A stretch of 64,000 nucleotides of DNA from Lithospermum erythrorhizon (GCA_019722365.1 JADFUC010000852.1:1612001-1676000), one strand, 5' to 3'; positions 36,263-48,711 are shown, counted from the stretch's first letter. Numbers and translations: made by a program. The notes: generated by a model from the letters alone, not told the origin.

Positions 36263-38326
36263 AGGATAAGTCGGCCCAGTAACAACTCCCCACTTTGAGC
36301 TTCCCGTGAAGAGGTAGGGTCTTGTCTCGCGCTCTTGGCCAGAGTTAGTACTGCAGGACAGAAATCTATCATATTGATGAGCCGAGTTGTTAGCCAGTAT
36401 TTTGGCTACAATATTAACAATTTATGAAATGTTGTTCATCGATTTTTCATAAAATATTTTGATAACTCTTCATATTCTAATTTATTTATTTCAATATTTA
36501 ATTTCTTGTTTTGATTTTGTTTTAATGTTTGAATATAATATGCGGTAAGCTATTTATGATTTTCAAATGTTCATACTGACTCTATATATAATTTATTCTC
36601 TATAAAAATTAATTTCTTATTTTATTCTTTTTTTCAAGTAGTAATAATGTATTGTTGATAGTAAATGATATTTCAATTTGGACTTTTGAGTTTGAACAAA
36701 ACATTATTAGAGAGTGAGTCCTTCGGGGCTCGACTCTGAGCTAAATGGGGTAAAGGGTGACGGCTCATTTCCATTGAATAGTGATGAAACGAAAAATTAC
36801 AGTTGCAATTGCTTGAAAATGGGAATTTAACATTAAAAAAGTCTAGGCCTTGGTGAAATTTCAATCCCAGCAAGTTTCAAAAGTTCTAATTGACCCTCCT
36901 ACAAATGGCTTCTTGCAAGTGGCTATTTCGATTGGGACCCAATCTCGATATTAAAAGTGCCGAATATAAATCTAGGCTATTACATGATTTAGACCTAATT
37001 AATGATAATTTAAATGGGTAATTTAAATGAAGTCAAGGTAAACAATATTGACACATGTTTTGTGCACAACATTTGTCAATGTTTATAATATTTGATGATA
37101 TTTCAAAGATTGAGGGAGTAATAATTCTTAGTATTATAATTACCAAATTTTTTAGTAACAAAAGAAGTACAAGTTATCATATCATGAATATTCCTAGCAA
37201 ATACTCATTATAATTAATGAGTCTTTTAACAACTTGACCCAATAATTGTATTAAATTATGTTTTCTTAATCCTCCTCTTTCAACATGGCTCACAGCACCT
37301 AAAAAATTATGTATGGAATTACTATTAAACCTAACTATTTGTAAGTGTAGTGTTTGAGGAACTTTTATTTAGGGCAAAATAGTCATTTCATAATTTTTAA
37401 TAATTGTTTGGGTGTACTTTTAGTCGGTACTGTAATGTTTAACGCCTCTTTTATCCTCAATATCCAATTAAATTAGACCATAAATCCTAATTCTATGTTT
37501 CATTGCACATTTACAGTTTTACACCCATTCTGCTTTCACACCAGAATTTTATTGTTTCACTTTGTTAATGAATTTTCTAGTCCATCAACAATTGCACACC
37601 AAGCAAACAGCAGAGTCTGTAGGTCATCCTCTGAACCTTCACAGTGTTTGACCCCATATCTCATGGCTTTAGTGTTAGAATATCTTATCTCAAAAAAGTT
37701 ATGTTACCCATACATTATTTTATTGCTACTTTATTCTTGTTTTAAATCAACTATATCAAGAAATGGAAACACATTGCACACAGAGCAAGAGAAATCATCA
37801 CCTTTTCATTTTAATTGTAGAGGGAGGAAGAAGAATAGTAAGAGCCAAGCAACACTGGCTTTATATAATCTTGAGAGTGGTAAATGCATACACTAGAATA
37901 TACACATATTAGTTCATAGGGACAAACAAAGTGAAAAGTCATGGCTCCCTCTGTTCAAAGTGATTAATAAATCACCTTTTGAAGCAAAAGTAAAGCAACC
38001 ATTCTTTTCCTTCTCTGTTGCCTCTACCTTTACCTTTCCTATTTATGTCTCCATCTTCTCAGCAAAACAACAAACAAAATTTGGATATTTGAGCTTTCCT
38101 TGACATTATTGTTACTGTTGATTGCATCAGAAGTAATACCACTCTGATCTAAATTCTCTCTCTGCATTTAAAACTCATCAAGAAAGAGCTGAATTCATTC
38201 TTTAGCCTTTGTTATAAAGACACCACAAAAGTTCAAAGAAAGCAGAAAAACTAGACCAATAAAGATAGTCACTTCAAACTTGTTCCAACATACTACTACT
38301 ACTACTACCAGAAGTCAATCTAGAAA
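36263..38326. other. Gene-free DNA and 5' flank of the RIN4-like gene
   Basis: No gene is supported up to about 38000. The last 250 bases are CT- and A-rich, with a (TAC)n run at about 38291-38309 just before the ATG, consistent with promoter and 5' UTR. The plus-strand frame at 37495-37896 shows no domain. Confidence 0.5.
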
Positions 38327-40368
38327 ATGGAGGTAATCTTTTTTCCCTAATCATATCTTTACGTAACAACGTAGTTTTTTGCATGACCCCTTCTCTTTTT
38401 TGGTACAATTCTTGAAAATAAATATGTTTTTTTACATGTTTTCATGGAGGATTTTTACCTAAGGAGGAGGCAAGTACCAGCTTTTGGAAACTGGGATTAC
38501 AATGAGTATGATCTCCCTTTCACACAATGCTTTGAAACTGTAACAAATCCAGAAGGATTGGTTCGTTACAGTTACTGTGGAGGAGATGAAGAATTAGGTG
38601 ATTTGTATGTTGCTGGTGATTTGTATGAGAATGATATTGTTACACCAGCCATGATAGTTGTCCCTCGTCGCCCTAAGGTAACACCAATTACACCATTATT
38701 TTTTAATATAGAATTCAAATATTTTCTACTCTATATTATTTGGTGAAAGATATAATAGTAAAAATAATATTTTTAAATATACTTTACAAATTATAGAAAA
38801 ATTTGATTACATATATTAAGTTTTAAATATAAGTGAATTAATTTCTAAGTGGAATTGTGTAAGAATAAGAGTACAGTCGGTGCACGTGAAAACGTTATGA
38901 CTTTGTTCATAATGTAACACCAAATATGGAAAGGAATTACTCCGTATAACCAAAACATTAATGTTAACTTATCCTAGATTTCCAAATGTCTTGACTTATG
39001 AAAAATAAATGACTGGGAAGTTCAAGTTAAACGCTCAACCTTAGTTAGTAATGTGCACATTTTTATAAGATAAACGATTCTTTCATTTTATATCATAACA
39101 ATTATTTGAAAACCTTGTGTAACATTTTTTAGTGATATGAATTCAATGCACAAATACTTCTTGACATAACCTTTGAATAACAACTACTAAAAAATAACTG
39201 AATCTCATGTACACTCTCCATCCCAAAAAATTGTCCCATTTTACTAATTTTGAATCAATCTTTATAAACTTTGATCTGAATTATAGGTATGTGAAATTTT
39301 ATTAAATTCGTTTCAATATATATTTTTGAAATATCATTTTTTTATAATTTATGCGTGTATAATTAGAGATATTTACGGATTAAATCATGTCTTAGAGACT
39401 CTAAAAATCAAATGAAATAATCTTTTTGGGACGGAGATAGTAACATCTTCACAAATCTGATAATTTTAAAAAAAAAATCAAATTCATTACTAAAATTTTC
39501 ATTATAAAATTTCATGATATAGTAGTGGGTAGTGGAGTGATGATGATGAAGCAACACATTATATAGTTGTGACTTGTGACTGATTGAACAACACATTGTC
39601 AGGCAAAGAAGACAGCACATTATCCTAAAGTGAAAGGAGAGAAAAGGGGGGGAGGAGGAGGTGGTGGTGGAGGAGGAAATTGGGAGATGTGTGACTATGA
39701 AGTGAAAGAAGTTCAAAGTCATGTCGTCTCAATCTCACCTAATAATAAGTCTCCGCCATCAAGAAGGGCAGTTGTACCTAAAGCTGTTGATGAAGATCTC
39801 TACAAGATATCCCCTCACCTTCTCAGACCTCAGTACAACAAGGTACAACTTCATTAACCTCTTTTATCTTTTTCTGACAAAATATTGTGTACAAATGTAC
39901 AATGGTAGATGTAGAGATAGCTTAAATTAATTGTAGTTAAAATGATGGTGTTGGCCTTTTATTGGCAACACGTCTAATGATTAATTATAATCAAAATAGC
40001 TAATCTAGTCCAAGAAATTGAGTAATGCCACATTCAAGAATAGCCATATCAGGCATATTCTATACTTCAGCATAATCGAACAAAAAGTCCCGAAAACTTT
40101 AAATTTGATAAATTGATATACGAAGTTCATTAGGCAAGATAACTCTATCTTATATACGTCCTCTAATTTCGTAAGTTGTAGAGTTTTCATGTATTATAAA
40201 TATATAATGTCTTCGTATGAGAATTTTCAATTTTGCCAATTGTAGAAGTGCATTGATACAATGGAGTATTATCCAAAATATTAATTTGAAATTTGATGAT
40301 TTTATATGCAGAAGAAGGCAAGGGGGTGGTTGTTTTCAAGCTGTCTTCGACCAACTTGCGTGTGTTGA
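38327..40368 (+). CDS. RIN4/NOI-family protein (AvrRpt-cleavage domain)
   Basis: RIN4-like proteins are plasma-membrane-tethered regulators of plant immunity and of secretion. Four exons with GT-AG borders give 176 residues: 38327-38332 (ATG GAG), 38450-38677, 39603-39842, 40312-40368. The NOI core is at residues 11-17 (VPAFGNW), matching VPxFGxW, the motif recognised by the bacterial protease AvrRpt2 in RIN4. It continues DLPFTQCFE. After DLYVAGDLYENDIVTPAMIVVPRR comes a basic linker with ten consecutive glycines (exon 3), then AVDEDLYKISPHLL and the C-terminal SSCLRPTCVC, whose cysteines are likely palmitoylation sites. ATGGAG also stands immediately before GATTTT in the unspliced second exon (38444), so start codon choice does not change the protein. 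Intron 2 contains a MITE. The frame is intact. Confidence 0.85.
39208..39441. mobile_element. Stowaway-like MITE in intron 2 of the RIN4-like gene
   Basis: The left end reads tacactctccatcccaaaaa. The reverse complement of the right end reads tactatctccgtcccaaaaa. These are inverted termini of the standard Stowaway type with TA borders. It is 234 bp, AT-rich and non-coding. Confidence 0.75.
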
Positions 40369-40769
40369 CTTTGGTCAATAAATCAAGAATGATCTTAAAA
40401 GCACTTTTGCTATATTAATGGAAAGATGGAAATTTATAAACCTTCTATTGTACTACTCTAGTAATGGTAGGTACAATAGGGTATTAGCTTATATAGTACG
40501 ATGTATTTTGTGATGCAGTTCTTCAGGGTCAATGACCAGAGATATAGGCTGCTGGTTACTGCCTTGGGTATTGTATTTTTGTTTTCTAGGCCAAGAAGAT
40601 TATTAGTTCATCATTATCATATGAATATTGTTTACCGCCCCAGAACTCCTGTTGCTTCATTCATGATGCAGATTAAAATTCTGTCATCAACTACGGAGTA
40701 TATGTTAAGTATTTTCACATTATTTTAGTAGATTTAGTTTAATTAGTATTTGAATTAGAATTGATTCGA

Positions 40770-40916
40770 ATTTAACCTCAAGAAGTTTTTTAAAAAAAAA
40801 AAAAAAAATCCTTTCAAGCACTTCTGATGAGAATCGAGCGGGATACTACAAAATCATTTGGAAGGCTTACCAACCAACTAGGTCATTCGATGTTCTCGAT
40901 TTAACCTCAAGAAGTT
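40770..40916 (-). mobile_element. SINE with 18-bp target-site duplication
   Basis: Two perfect copies of atttaacctcaagaagtt (40770-40787 and 40899-40916) bracket an insertion of 111 bases. Read on the minus strand it has a Pol III A box (cctagttggttggtaag, about 40865-40883) and a B box (gctcgattctc, 40829-40839) 25-30 bases apart, then a short body and a run of about 17 T. These are the parts of a tRNA-derived SINE with a 3' T tract. The perfect duplications indicate a fairly recent insertion. Confidence 0.75.
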
Positions 40917-41045
40917 GGTCTAGTGGTGAATCAAGATGTGAGAATGTTGCATGTTCGAACTTTGTTATTCTTCTAGGAATAAGGTGCATCATAAGCTACA
41001 TATAATAAGCTCTTAAAAAGTCGAGGTTTTTTCTATTTTTTATAA
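40905..41045 (+). mobile_element. Older SINE interrupted near its 5' end
   Basis: The plus strand has an A box tggtctagtgg (40916-40926) and a B box atgttcgaactt (40951-40962), with spacing typical of tRNA-derived Pol III promoters. A body follows, then a T-rich end (ggttttttctatttttt, to about 41042). The younger minus-strand SINE inserted directly before its A box. Confidence 0.65.
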
Positions 41046-42041
41046 TATAGTAGTAAAGTAGACGTCGTTATTTTTAAATATTTGATATTTTTTATATTTA
41101 ATTCGAGAGTATTAAAATTGTTTAAAAACATATTCTTTTGAGATTTTTTCTAATTAATATTTTTATTTTTTGAAGAGATACTTTGATCATAAATAACTCT
41201 TTAAAGAAGACTTTTCATAAAGAGATTTTATACCAAATTGAGATGTCTATAGAGAGATTTTATACCAAACTGAAATGTCTATAGAGAGATATAAATATTA
41301 CTTTACCAATTTATTGATGTTATCTACTAAATATATTATTGAATTGGTCATTAATATAATATAATAGAATTATTTGCTTTTATGTTGAATTCAATTGGTA
41401 TGATTTAAAAAGTATAAATTAAATTTTGTGAATCCCGATATATAAGGTCCATATTTGTAGGGAATTAAATAACAATAATAATAATAATAACAATAGTTCT
41501 ACATAATAATAATAATAAAAATAATTGAAATAAAAATTAAACATGGAGAAACCTATGTAAAAAGAATTAGGTTTCTCGTTCTTCGGACGAATTGTGTCAT
41601 GAATTAAGGTTCATATTATCGATAATACGGAGTAGTACTCCATTATAATAGTCACGGCTCATACCTTGATCAAAATTGCCTTCACTTAAATTTAAATATA
41701 AAATATGATGATGAATATTAAATAGTAGTTAGAATTTAGGGCAAATGACGGAACCGTCACTGTGTTTACCCTCTGTTCCCCGTTCGACTTCTTGTGAATT
41801 TTATGATTGCATTCCTTTCGGCATCATTCATGTTTGGTTTTTACGCTGAGGCCCCATTAACTTTTCACGTGAAGTGACCATCGATGAACACGCATTGCCT
41901 GCGTGTTCGATCAAAAGGGTAAAATTAATTTCATATATTACAAAAATTGAAAAAAAAAGAAAATATTGTAATATATGGTTTCTAAAAATCAAAATTAGGG
42001 CAAAGAGTAAAAGCCCAAATTGATTAGGGTTCAAACAAGAA
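41046..42041. other. AT-rich DNA with (AAT)n repeat and possible transposon arm
   Basis: A tandem dimer (gagattttataccaaa...tgtctata) lies at about 41225-41285 and an (AAT)n microsatellite at 41470-41520. 41740-41900 is richer in GC and may be the terminal arm of a Mutator-like element, an inference from its position before the gene fragment at 42042. Confidence 0.4.
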
Positions 42042-42516
42042 ATGGAATCAAGCTTCAATTCGATCAATTCGTTCAATAGGGGTTCAATTTTTACGTAAAG
42101 TGGCATGGAGAAAGTGCATAAGGAGATATCAAGAGCATTGGACAATCCGGATTGAGGTATTTTGAATATGCTAGTTTGGTATCTTGTATTACTCTTTATG
42201 TTTATGAATATCAAATTACATGTTAAATTTGTGACATATTCTGTAATTCAATCGAGTAGGGAGGTCATGGGTGGATGGAGTGGGATGATTTGGATTCATC
42301 AACTAAAGCAAAGGAAAGAAGAAGTTTGAAGGAGAAGTTGCTTCTTGTTGAGAGGCGAGAATTGGTGCAACGTAAGGCGATAAAAGATTGTTTAGTTGTA
42401 GAGAACAAGAATTTGAAGCAAATGTTGAACGAAAATGATACGATCAAGGTGTTTGAAGAAATGTGTGAAAGTCTTATTTGTATTATGTGTTGTAGTAGTC
42501 ATTTTGTTGTTAGATA
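42042..42516 (+). pseudogene. Decayed GRF-zinc-finger-like gene
   Basis: From the ATG at 42042 (MESSFNSINSFNRGSIFT) the frame hits a TAA where a Cys would be expected. It then reads SGMEKVHKEISRALDNPD before another stop at the place of the conserved Arg or Trp. After an intron-like gap (about 42170-42270), WMEWDDLDSS opens a coiled-coil-like basic/acidic helix (KEKLLLVERRELVQRK) to a hydrophobic end. This order (CxCG, then NPxR, then WxxWxD, then coiled coil) fits plant GRF-type zinc finger proteins, many of which sit in transposons. Key residues are lost, so it is a pseudogene if the identification holds. Confidence 0.45.
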
Positions 42517-42849
42517 AACTCAAATAATACTAGAATGATGTTAGAATAGATATGTTCAATGACAGTATGGTTTGCAAAATCTAATGTAATGAATGACAAT
42601 TTAGTTGTTTGAATGATAATTTAGTTTGTCTTGAATGACAATTTGAATGGCAATGTGGTTTGAATGACTTGTTTGAATAACAACAAATCATGCCGTTTAT
42701 AGTCAAAGAGTGTTATTTAAACCAAAGTGCCTCAAAGTTGTGCATTTAAGAAAACATCTTGGAAATCAATGAAAGATACAGTTCATTTATTATACCCGTT
42801 CGCGACAATTGTCTTCATTCATTTTACAGTTGGAGTTAAATGTGATTAT
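42517..42849. other. Short degenerate repeats of a tgaatgacaattt motif
   Basis: Between about 42585 and 42670 variants of tgaatgacaatttagtttg recur four or five times with irregular spacing. No gene. Confidence 0.5.
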
Positions 42850-43710
42850 CGGAACAGTGTTCAAAACAGTAATTGTATATTACTAATTCATGGGTTCTCA
42901 TGATAATTTAAGGGGTTATGATTGCTAGATCTTACTCATTAAATACCAGTTATAATAACTAGTAATTAGTGTGTATTATTATACAACTTACTATTATCTG
43001 GCGTAGAAGGTCCTACATTGAGTTATATTTCATGTGAAATTAAAAGAACTATATAATTGAAATATTTCTCAATTACAAGGATACATTTGCATGTAGAATG
43101 CTCGATTGAACAAAATGAGATCAATTAAATATGGTTATTTAATTGGTTCAGATAATTTATATTTATAGATAACTTGAAGATTATTGATATTATTTCATTA
43201 CTATTTAATTAAACTTGTTAAATAGTTCAACTCATTAACAACTCATTAGTGTCTTAGCAGACAAAATAGAGTTGAGTCAAGCTAATACTTAACGGGTTGC
43301 TTATCGGGCTTGTTTAACTAGCCCTATATAAACAAACTTTGAGTTTTCATCAGAATTTTTGTAAAACTTTTTCATAAACCTATTGTGCTCCCTTTGGCAT
43401 TACCAAATTTTGGGGTTTCTAGTTTGTTCATCCTTGTTTACTAACGGAACAGTTCTTGATTCAACCCCTCACAGGTGTGGACTAACTAGAGATATCTGAT
43501 TGATATTGCCAACAAAGGAGAAATTTGAGAAGGGGAAGTCAAATTCACGTTGTGAATTTGACGTGGATTTTAATTGAATTACTCCATTTGCTGATCTTTG
43601 ATCATATATTTAATTATATGTTTTGTATTGAATATTAGTATACTTTAAAGATCCTGGAACTATGGTTGTATTTATACTCCTTATATCCATAATAATTTTC
43701 TTGTTCCCAA
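42850..43710 (+). repeat. LTR-like sequence, family shared with 62540-63310
   Basis: Contains a TATA-like ctatataaac at 43324-43333, followed by an ATG-poor leader. The stretch agtaattgtatattactaat through gataatt and gttataataac (42868-42960) has a diverged counterpart at 62590-62690. It is probably a solo or truncated LTR. No coding region is attached. Confidence 0.4.
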
Positions 43711-46129
43711 CAATCTCTGGTAACAACTCGTCTCTCTCTTTCTTTTCGTTTCTTTTTTGGCCTCAATTTCATCATCTGGTGTAGTCATGCTCATCAATCC
43801 TCTCTAAGAACTCAGGTATCTCCTTTGTGGGCACTCTCTGCAATCATTTTCTGCACTAGTTTTGACTAAATCAACCACAACATCAAAGGTTCTGTTGCTC
43901 AACAAGGGATGGGACTAATTGTCACATCATCTAATACATTCACATCATTAGCACACTTATACTAAATCCCCAAGCGAGTAATGTCAGAAAACTCCAAAAT
44001 TTTGACTAAATGAATACAATCTAATAATTTAGGGCTTGGATTACAATCAAGCATTACACTTTCGTTGGGCGGATTCACTCCACGAGATCGATGAAATTAC
44101 GTAAATCTCACAGGATATTAAGCGACATTACAGATAAATACTTTGGCTCCTTAAATGCATACAACATCGGGCTACCTATAACCTCCACTTAAGGCAACTC
44201 ATCCATCACCCAGTCTAAAATCTTTATTTAACCGAATTCGATGTCTAAAGTAGTACCCCCATATTCTACAAAAGGTGTTAGTTCGAAATGGCGCCCACGT
44301 GTAAAAATACTCATCATAGACATGCAAAAGTTAAAATAAAAGTACATGGAAAAATCCAAAAACAACTTTATCTAATTTTTAATTAGATTTCAAAACCCTA
44401 GATTGTATAAACAAACCGTTACCTGATCCTCGACAAAGCACAAACAAAAAACCCCCATCTTTAGATCTGAGACCATAACAATCTTGCCAGCACAAATCCG
44501 TCAACGACCGCCGCGTCCTACGGACTCTCCAACTTTCATTCATAGATGGGTTCTAAGTTTGAAGATTTTTCAGTTTGGGATTTTTCTTGAGCTTCATCAG
44601 CCTCAAATTAGTAACTGCATTGCCTGATTTAGGAAACAATATATTATAACATTTCCCTTTTTCAGAACTTTAATATAGCAGAATTACTAATTTACCTTGG
44701 TGAAACACGATAAGGCACGTGTGTTCACGTTGGTCACTTTCAGGAAGGTTCAAGTAAAACAAACATGGACGGTAGGTGAATGGGACCTTAAAATTCGTAG
44801 GTGGTGAAAGGCAGGAGCGGAGGTAAGCATGGTGATGGATTACGATCCATTTGCTAATTTAACTAAGATCAACTTTGACAATGTTTTAGTGACCAGCTGA
44901 GTAAGTACTATACGTACTATATTTCATCACAGATCAAAACAATTATCTCAAATGAAGCATTATTATTAGATAAACATCGTACTTGTTTGATTATCATTGA
45001 TTGTATTATTAGGATGGGATTATTTAAAACAAGCAACAAAAGTTATCAATTAAGGAAAAAATATTAATTGATAATGTCTAACTTAATAATAATTCATTCC
45101 TATTAAAACTCATGAGTTAATGTCTAATTTTTAGATTTTTAGATAGAATGGTAATTTAGTAATTATAATGTGAAAAGGAAAAAAACGAAAGAAACACAAT
45201 CCTTATTTGGATTTTTATATATGTTAGTGATTAGTGATTCATAAATATATAATATTTTATACTTAAAAAAAGAAATTAAAGAACAAAACATTAAAAGAAA
45301 AACCATTACTTCCCAATTCCCACTCTTATATGGACTCGAATTGGTGAAATAACTCGTTCGACCAAGGACGAGAAAATTTATTTTTAAGAATATACTTCTA
45401 ATAGTATTTTAATAAATTTACGATATAATTAAAATTTATGTTCAATGTTACGTTTCGAAAAAGGAGATGCATATTAGAATGAATTTGGAAACTATGAACT
45501 TGTCTTAGTTTTAGTAGAATTCTAATACAGATACTACCGCCTAAATCCTAATCTGTATATAAATATTGTTGAGTTCCGCAGCTTAGTTTGTAATCAGTAT
45601 CTGATTATATCTCGAAAAAATAGTATCCATTCATCAATCAATCCATAGCAATTTCTAGTGAAGTGCAGATTAGAAGTCATAATCGTTCTACTTCATCGTC
45701 AAGTTTATAGTAGCTTGCATAGCTTTAACTTTTAACGTTAACAATTTCTTGCATTCGAATTTGTCATCTTCTCTAACTAATTTTCTTTAAATTGATTAAC
45801 TATCTGATTCATCTTCGACTACTACTTTTCTTGATCCTTGATTTTTGTTTTTTGATCTGAAAATTTCACTTCAAATTCAAACTATAGTTTCTCATACTTT
45901 ATTTTCAATTCAAAATATAGGCACATCTTGATGAAGAACTCATGCATAAAAGCAGGAATTCAAGGATTTTAAGGTAATTGGACAAAAATGGATTAATATG
46001 TAATATTTAACATACATAATATTCTTGGAATTGATCAACTTGACTAACACAATTACTCAATTCAAAGAACTCTAGTATTCGATCGACAGTGAGAACAAAA
46101 ACAAACAATCAAATCTAAAGCAAAACAAC
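43711..46129. other. Gene-free DNA
   Basis: No coding exon is supported. Positions 44000-44560 are slightly GC-richer and may be decayed transposon. 45540-45720 has a TATA-like tatataaatatt followed by a leader-like stretch, possibly another LTR fragment. Confidence 0.4.
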
Positions 46130-46440
46130 AATAATCGAAGGCCAAAATACCAAGTTGGTTTGTGGTTTTAGTTCACCTCCGCTTCTTCATTGTATTATTG
46201 AAGAACAAATAATGATTACAATCTAACCAAACTTGATCTCTCAACTAACTAGCTAACTATTGTTAATACTCTCAATTTTTAATTAATGCATGCTTGTTAA
46301 AAGACTCAATGCCTATTTATAGACTAATTGTCCTTTTCCAACTAGAACTATGTTTTCTTATCCTAATTGAATAACAAGTAGCTTATAGTTGTTGACATCC
46401 AAATCCTTGTACAACTCTAGCACCATAGAGATAAGGTTGC
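46130..46440 (-). repeat. Solo-LTR-like fragment
   Basis: On the minus strand a TATA box (tctataaatagg, about 46314-46325) is followed at typical distance by an R-like stretch ending ttcttcaataatacaatgaag (46178-46205). A short sequence beginning near the usual LTR end follows. Layout is that of copia LTRs, with no pol nearby. Confidence 0.4.
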
Positions 46441-48029
46441 TCCTTATGATTCTCCACGTAAGCATGCATCCATGTGCAATCTAACAAATATAAGGTATTT
46501 ATATGTTAATTCCACTAATATATTTATGAATAGCTATTTATTTCAAATAAATAAATTGCTTAAATATTCAAATAGTAAGGTATTTTTTAAATTAGATAAT
46601 AAATTTTCTTCTTCTATTTGTATAGAAAATTTTAACAAATACGAGACATATTTTAGATTCAAATCCACAAAATAGATGTAATTATAATGTGCGGATTCAT
46701 TTTATAGTTTTGGAAAGATATATATTGGGATCGATAATAGAATGACAGTATCAATTTTAAAATATTTTAATATAGTCTTTTTTAGGAGTTAAAAATTATA
46801 CTCCAAAAATTTAAAGTACATCTAACTAAAGGATTTTCATTCTTTACAATTTTTGAATTTATCAAAACATTTATATATAACTTAAAGTATACAACTTAAG
46901 TTTTTAATAGTTTCATGTATTAGAATGTTATATAGAAGATACATTCATAATTTATTAGAATCGAATGTGATTAATCATAATTACGATAAAAACATACTAA
47001 CATCTTATTTAACCATGTCATTATTTATGTGTACTATATTTTTTGTAATAAGTATATAATGTCACTTTTTTTGCAAGAGTCATTGAGACTAAAATTCATT
47101 GATACTTATTTAAATTTTATAGAATTTAATATATATATACCTATATTGCTATATATATGTTTAAGTCATCCTATTAATTTTTGTCAAATATTTATATTTA
47201 TAGGAAAACTAAATCTCTATATATATACATAATTGAGTAAGTATTAAAAAACACGAGTTAGAAAGACATAACTAAGCTATTGAGGATTTTTATATATGCT
47301 CATGAGATAAGAAATATAATATAGTTGTGTGTATGGTATCTTATTTCTTAAACTCACACGAGCTATCTTTTTAATCTCAAGTTATAAATCATATAAAGAA
47401 TGTCAATTTTAATTCAAGTTCTATTTATCATATCCAAAAATATGTGTATTGTTCGGTTTTCAAAGAACTCGGTATCTTTTGATACATTATTATAATATGA
47501 TAATCAACATATCTAGAATTACATGGCAATAGTAAAAAATAAATATTATATAGAAAAATAATCAATAAAAAAATTATTATAACAATTAGTATTGCAGGTA
47601 CCTTTTCATTTCATCTCATGCAGAAACTCTAATTGTCTATAATACTCTTTTATATACGTATGTATGCATAAAGGAGGAAGGATTTAAGGAAGACATATAA
47701 CCTCATATAGAATTTTTTTTTTTTTATATTTACATGTTCAAAAAAATAGAAAGACAAATCATGCTATCGTGTCGAAGATGGTGCAACTCACAAAAACTTC
47801 AACTCTTCGCAATCTGGTGTCATTTATAATAAAAAAGAGGGGGTTTGTTGGGTTTGCCATTATTGGTGAGGAAGAGCTTACTATGAGTGTGATCAACAAA
47901 TATGAGAGAAATTGGTTTACTTTTTTTAGAGCACATAATGACTTGCTAACTGTTATATATTTAATTTCTTCACTTTTCGTTAGAATACATTAATTAATTT
48001 TAATCGCAAAAATGATGGAATAGTAAGGG
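46441..48029. other. Very AT-rich gene-free DNA
   Basis: No gene is seen. Short frames at 46472, 47029 and 47769 are low-complexity AT-rich translations without domains. Confidence 0.5.
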
Positions 48030-48711
48030 TGTAACTCCCAACACAACACGAGCCCGGCGCACGGGTCTTTAATGGATTTGATGGGTGACCTCTGAACCAC
48101 CCACTGAATATTTCCGTCACGTTTTTGTCTAACTCGCGTGCTCCATGAGAAACTTCGAATTAGTGCGTGATAGAATTACCCCGGTCAAGCGGCAACATTG
48201 AAGTTAACAGAACTTAAAGAAAGAAGATGCGTCTTGATGGTATGGTAGTACCAAATGGTGTCTCAGACACACACACATTTTGCGGTGGTGTCGCTCCCAA
48301 CCCAAATATAGCGTCTCGTTTAAGCCCACATGACATCGGGACCGTACCATCCGTGTGAGATTCGAGGTGGCTCGACTTTCAGAGGTGCACGCACTTTGCG
48401 CGTAGCACTTAGTTCCACGGTTCGGACTGACTTTGCTACGATACCATTTATGCGCCAAGGCCGGCGCGCTGGTCGGTCGTTATTAGACGATGGACTAACC
48501 TCACGAACCACCGCGAGTCTTTCCGGCCGTTTTGTCTCGCTCGCATGCTCGCCTAGAACTTCCTAGTGGGTCACCCGTCCCCAGAGATTACCCCGGTCAT
48601 GCTTAGCAGCTTAACATTGAAGTTCTTATGGAGATTGAGATTCCGAAAGATGTATCTTGATAGTATGGGCAATAAATCATATCAAACATATCACACACAC
48701 ACACACATTTT
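48030..48711 (-). mobile_element. TRIM retrotransposon with 5S-rRNA-like LTRs (Cassandra-like)
   Basis: Two diverged direct repeats (about 48030-48282 and 48447-48711) share gccggcgc, gaaccacc, ttttgtct, attaccccggtca, aacattgaagtt, a cttgat.gtatgg block and a cacacacacattt end. Between them is only about 165 bp of non-coding DNA. A methionine-tRNA-type primer-binding site, tggtatcgtagc on the minus strand, abuts the right LTR (48435-48446). Within the right LTR the minus strand carries a stretch (48552-48615) with gttaagc, then gggtgacccactaggaagtt, matching the promoter half of plant 5S rRNA. Short length, no genes and a 5S-like LTR fit Cassandra TRIMs. Confidence 0.7.

Noticed and set aside
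41828..42214. 128-codon frame on the minus strand
   Set aside because: It opposes the plus-strand GRF-like fragment and has no recognisable motif. I take it as a shadow.
48030..48711. A genuine 5S rRNA gene
   Set aside because: Only the 3' promoter-like half matches, with many differences, and it lies inside paired LTRs beside a primer-binding site. A TRIM explains it better.
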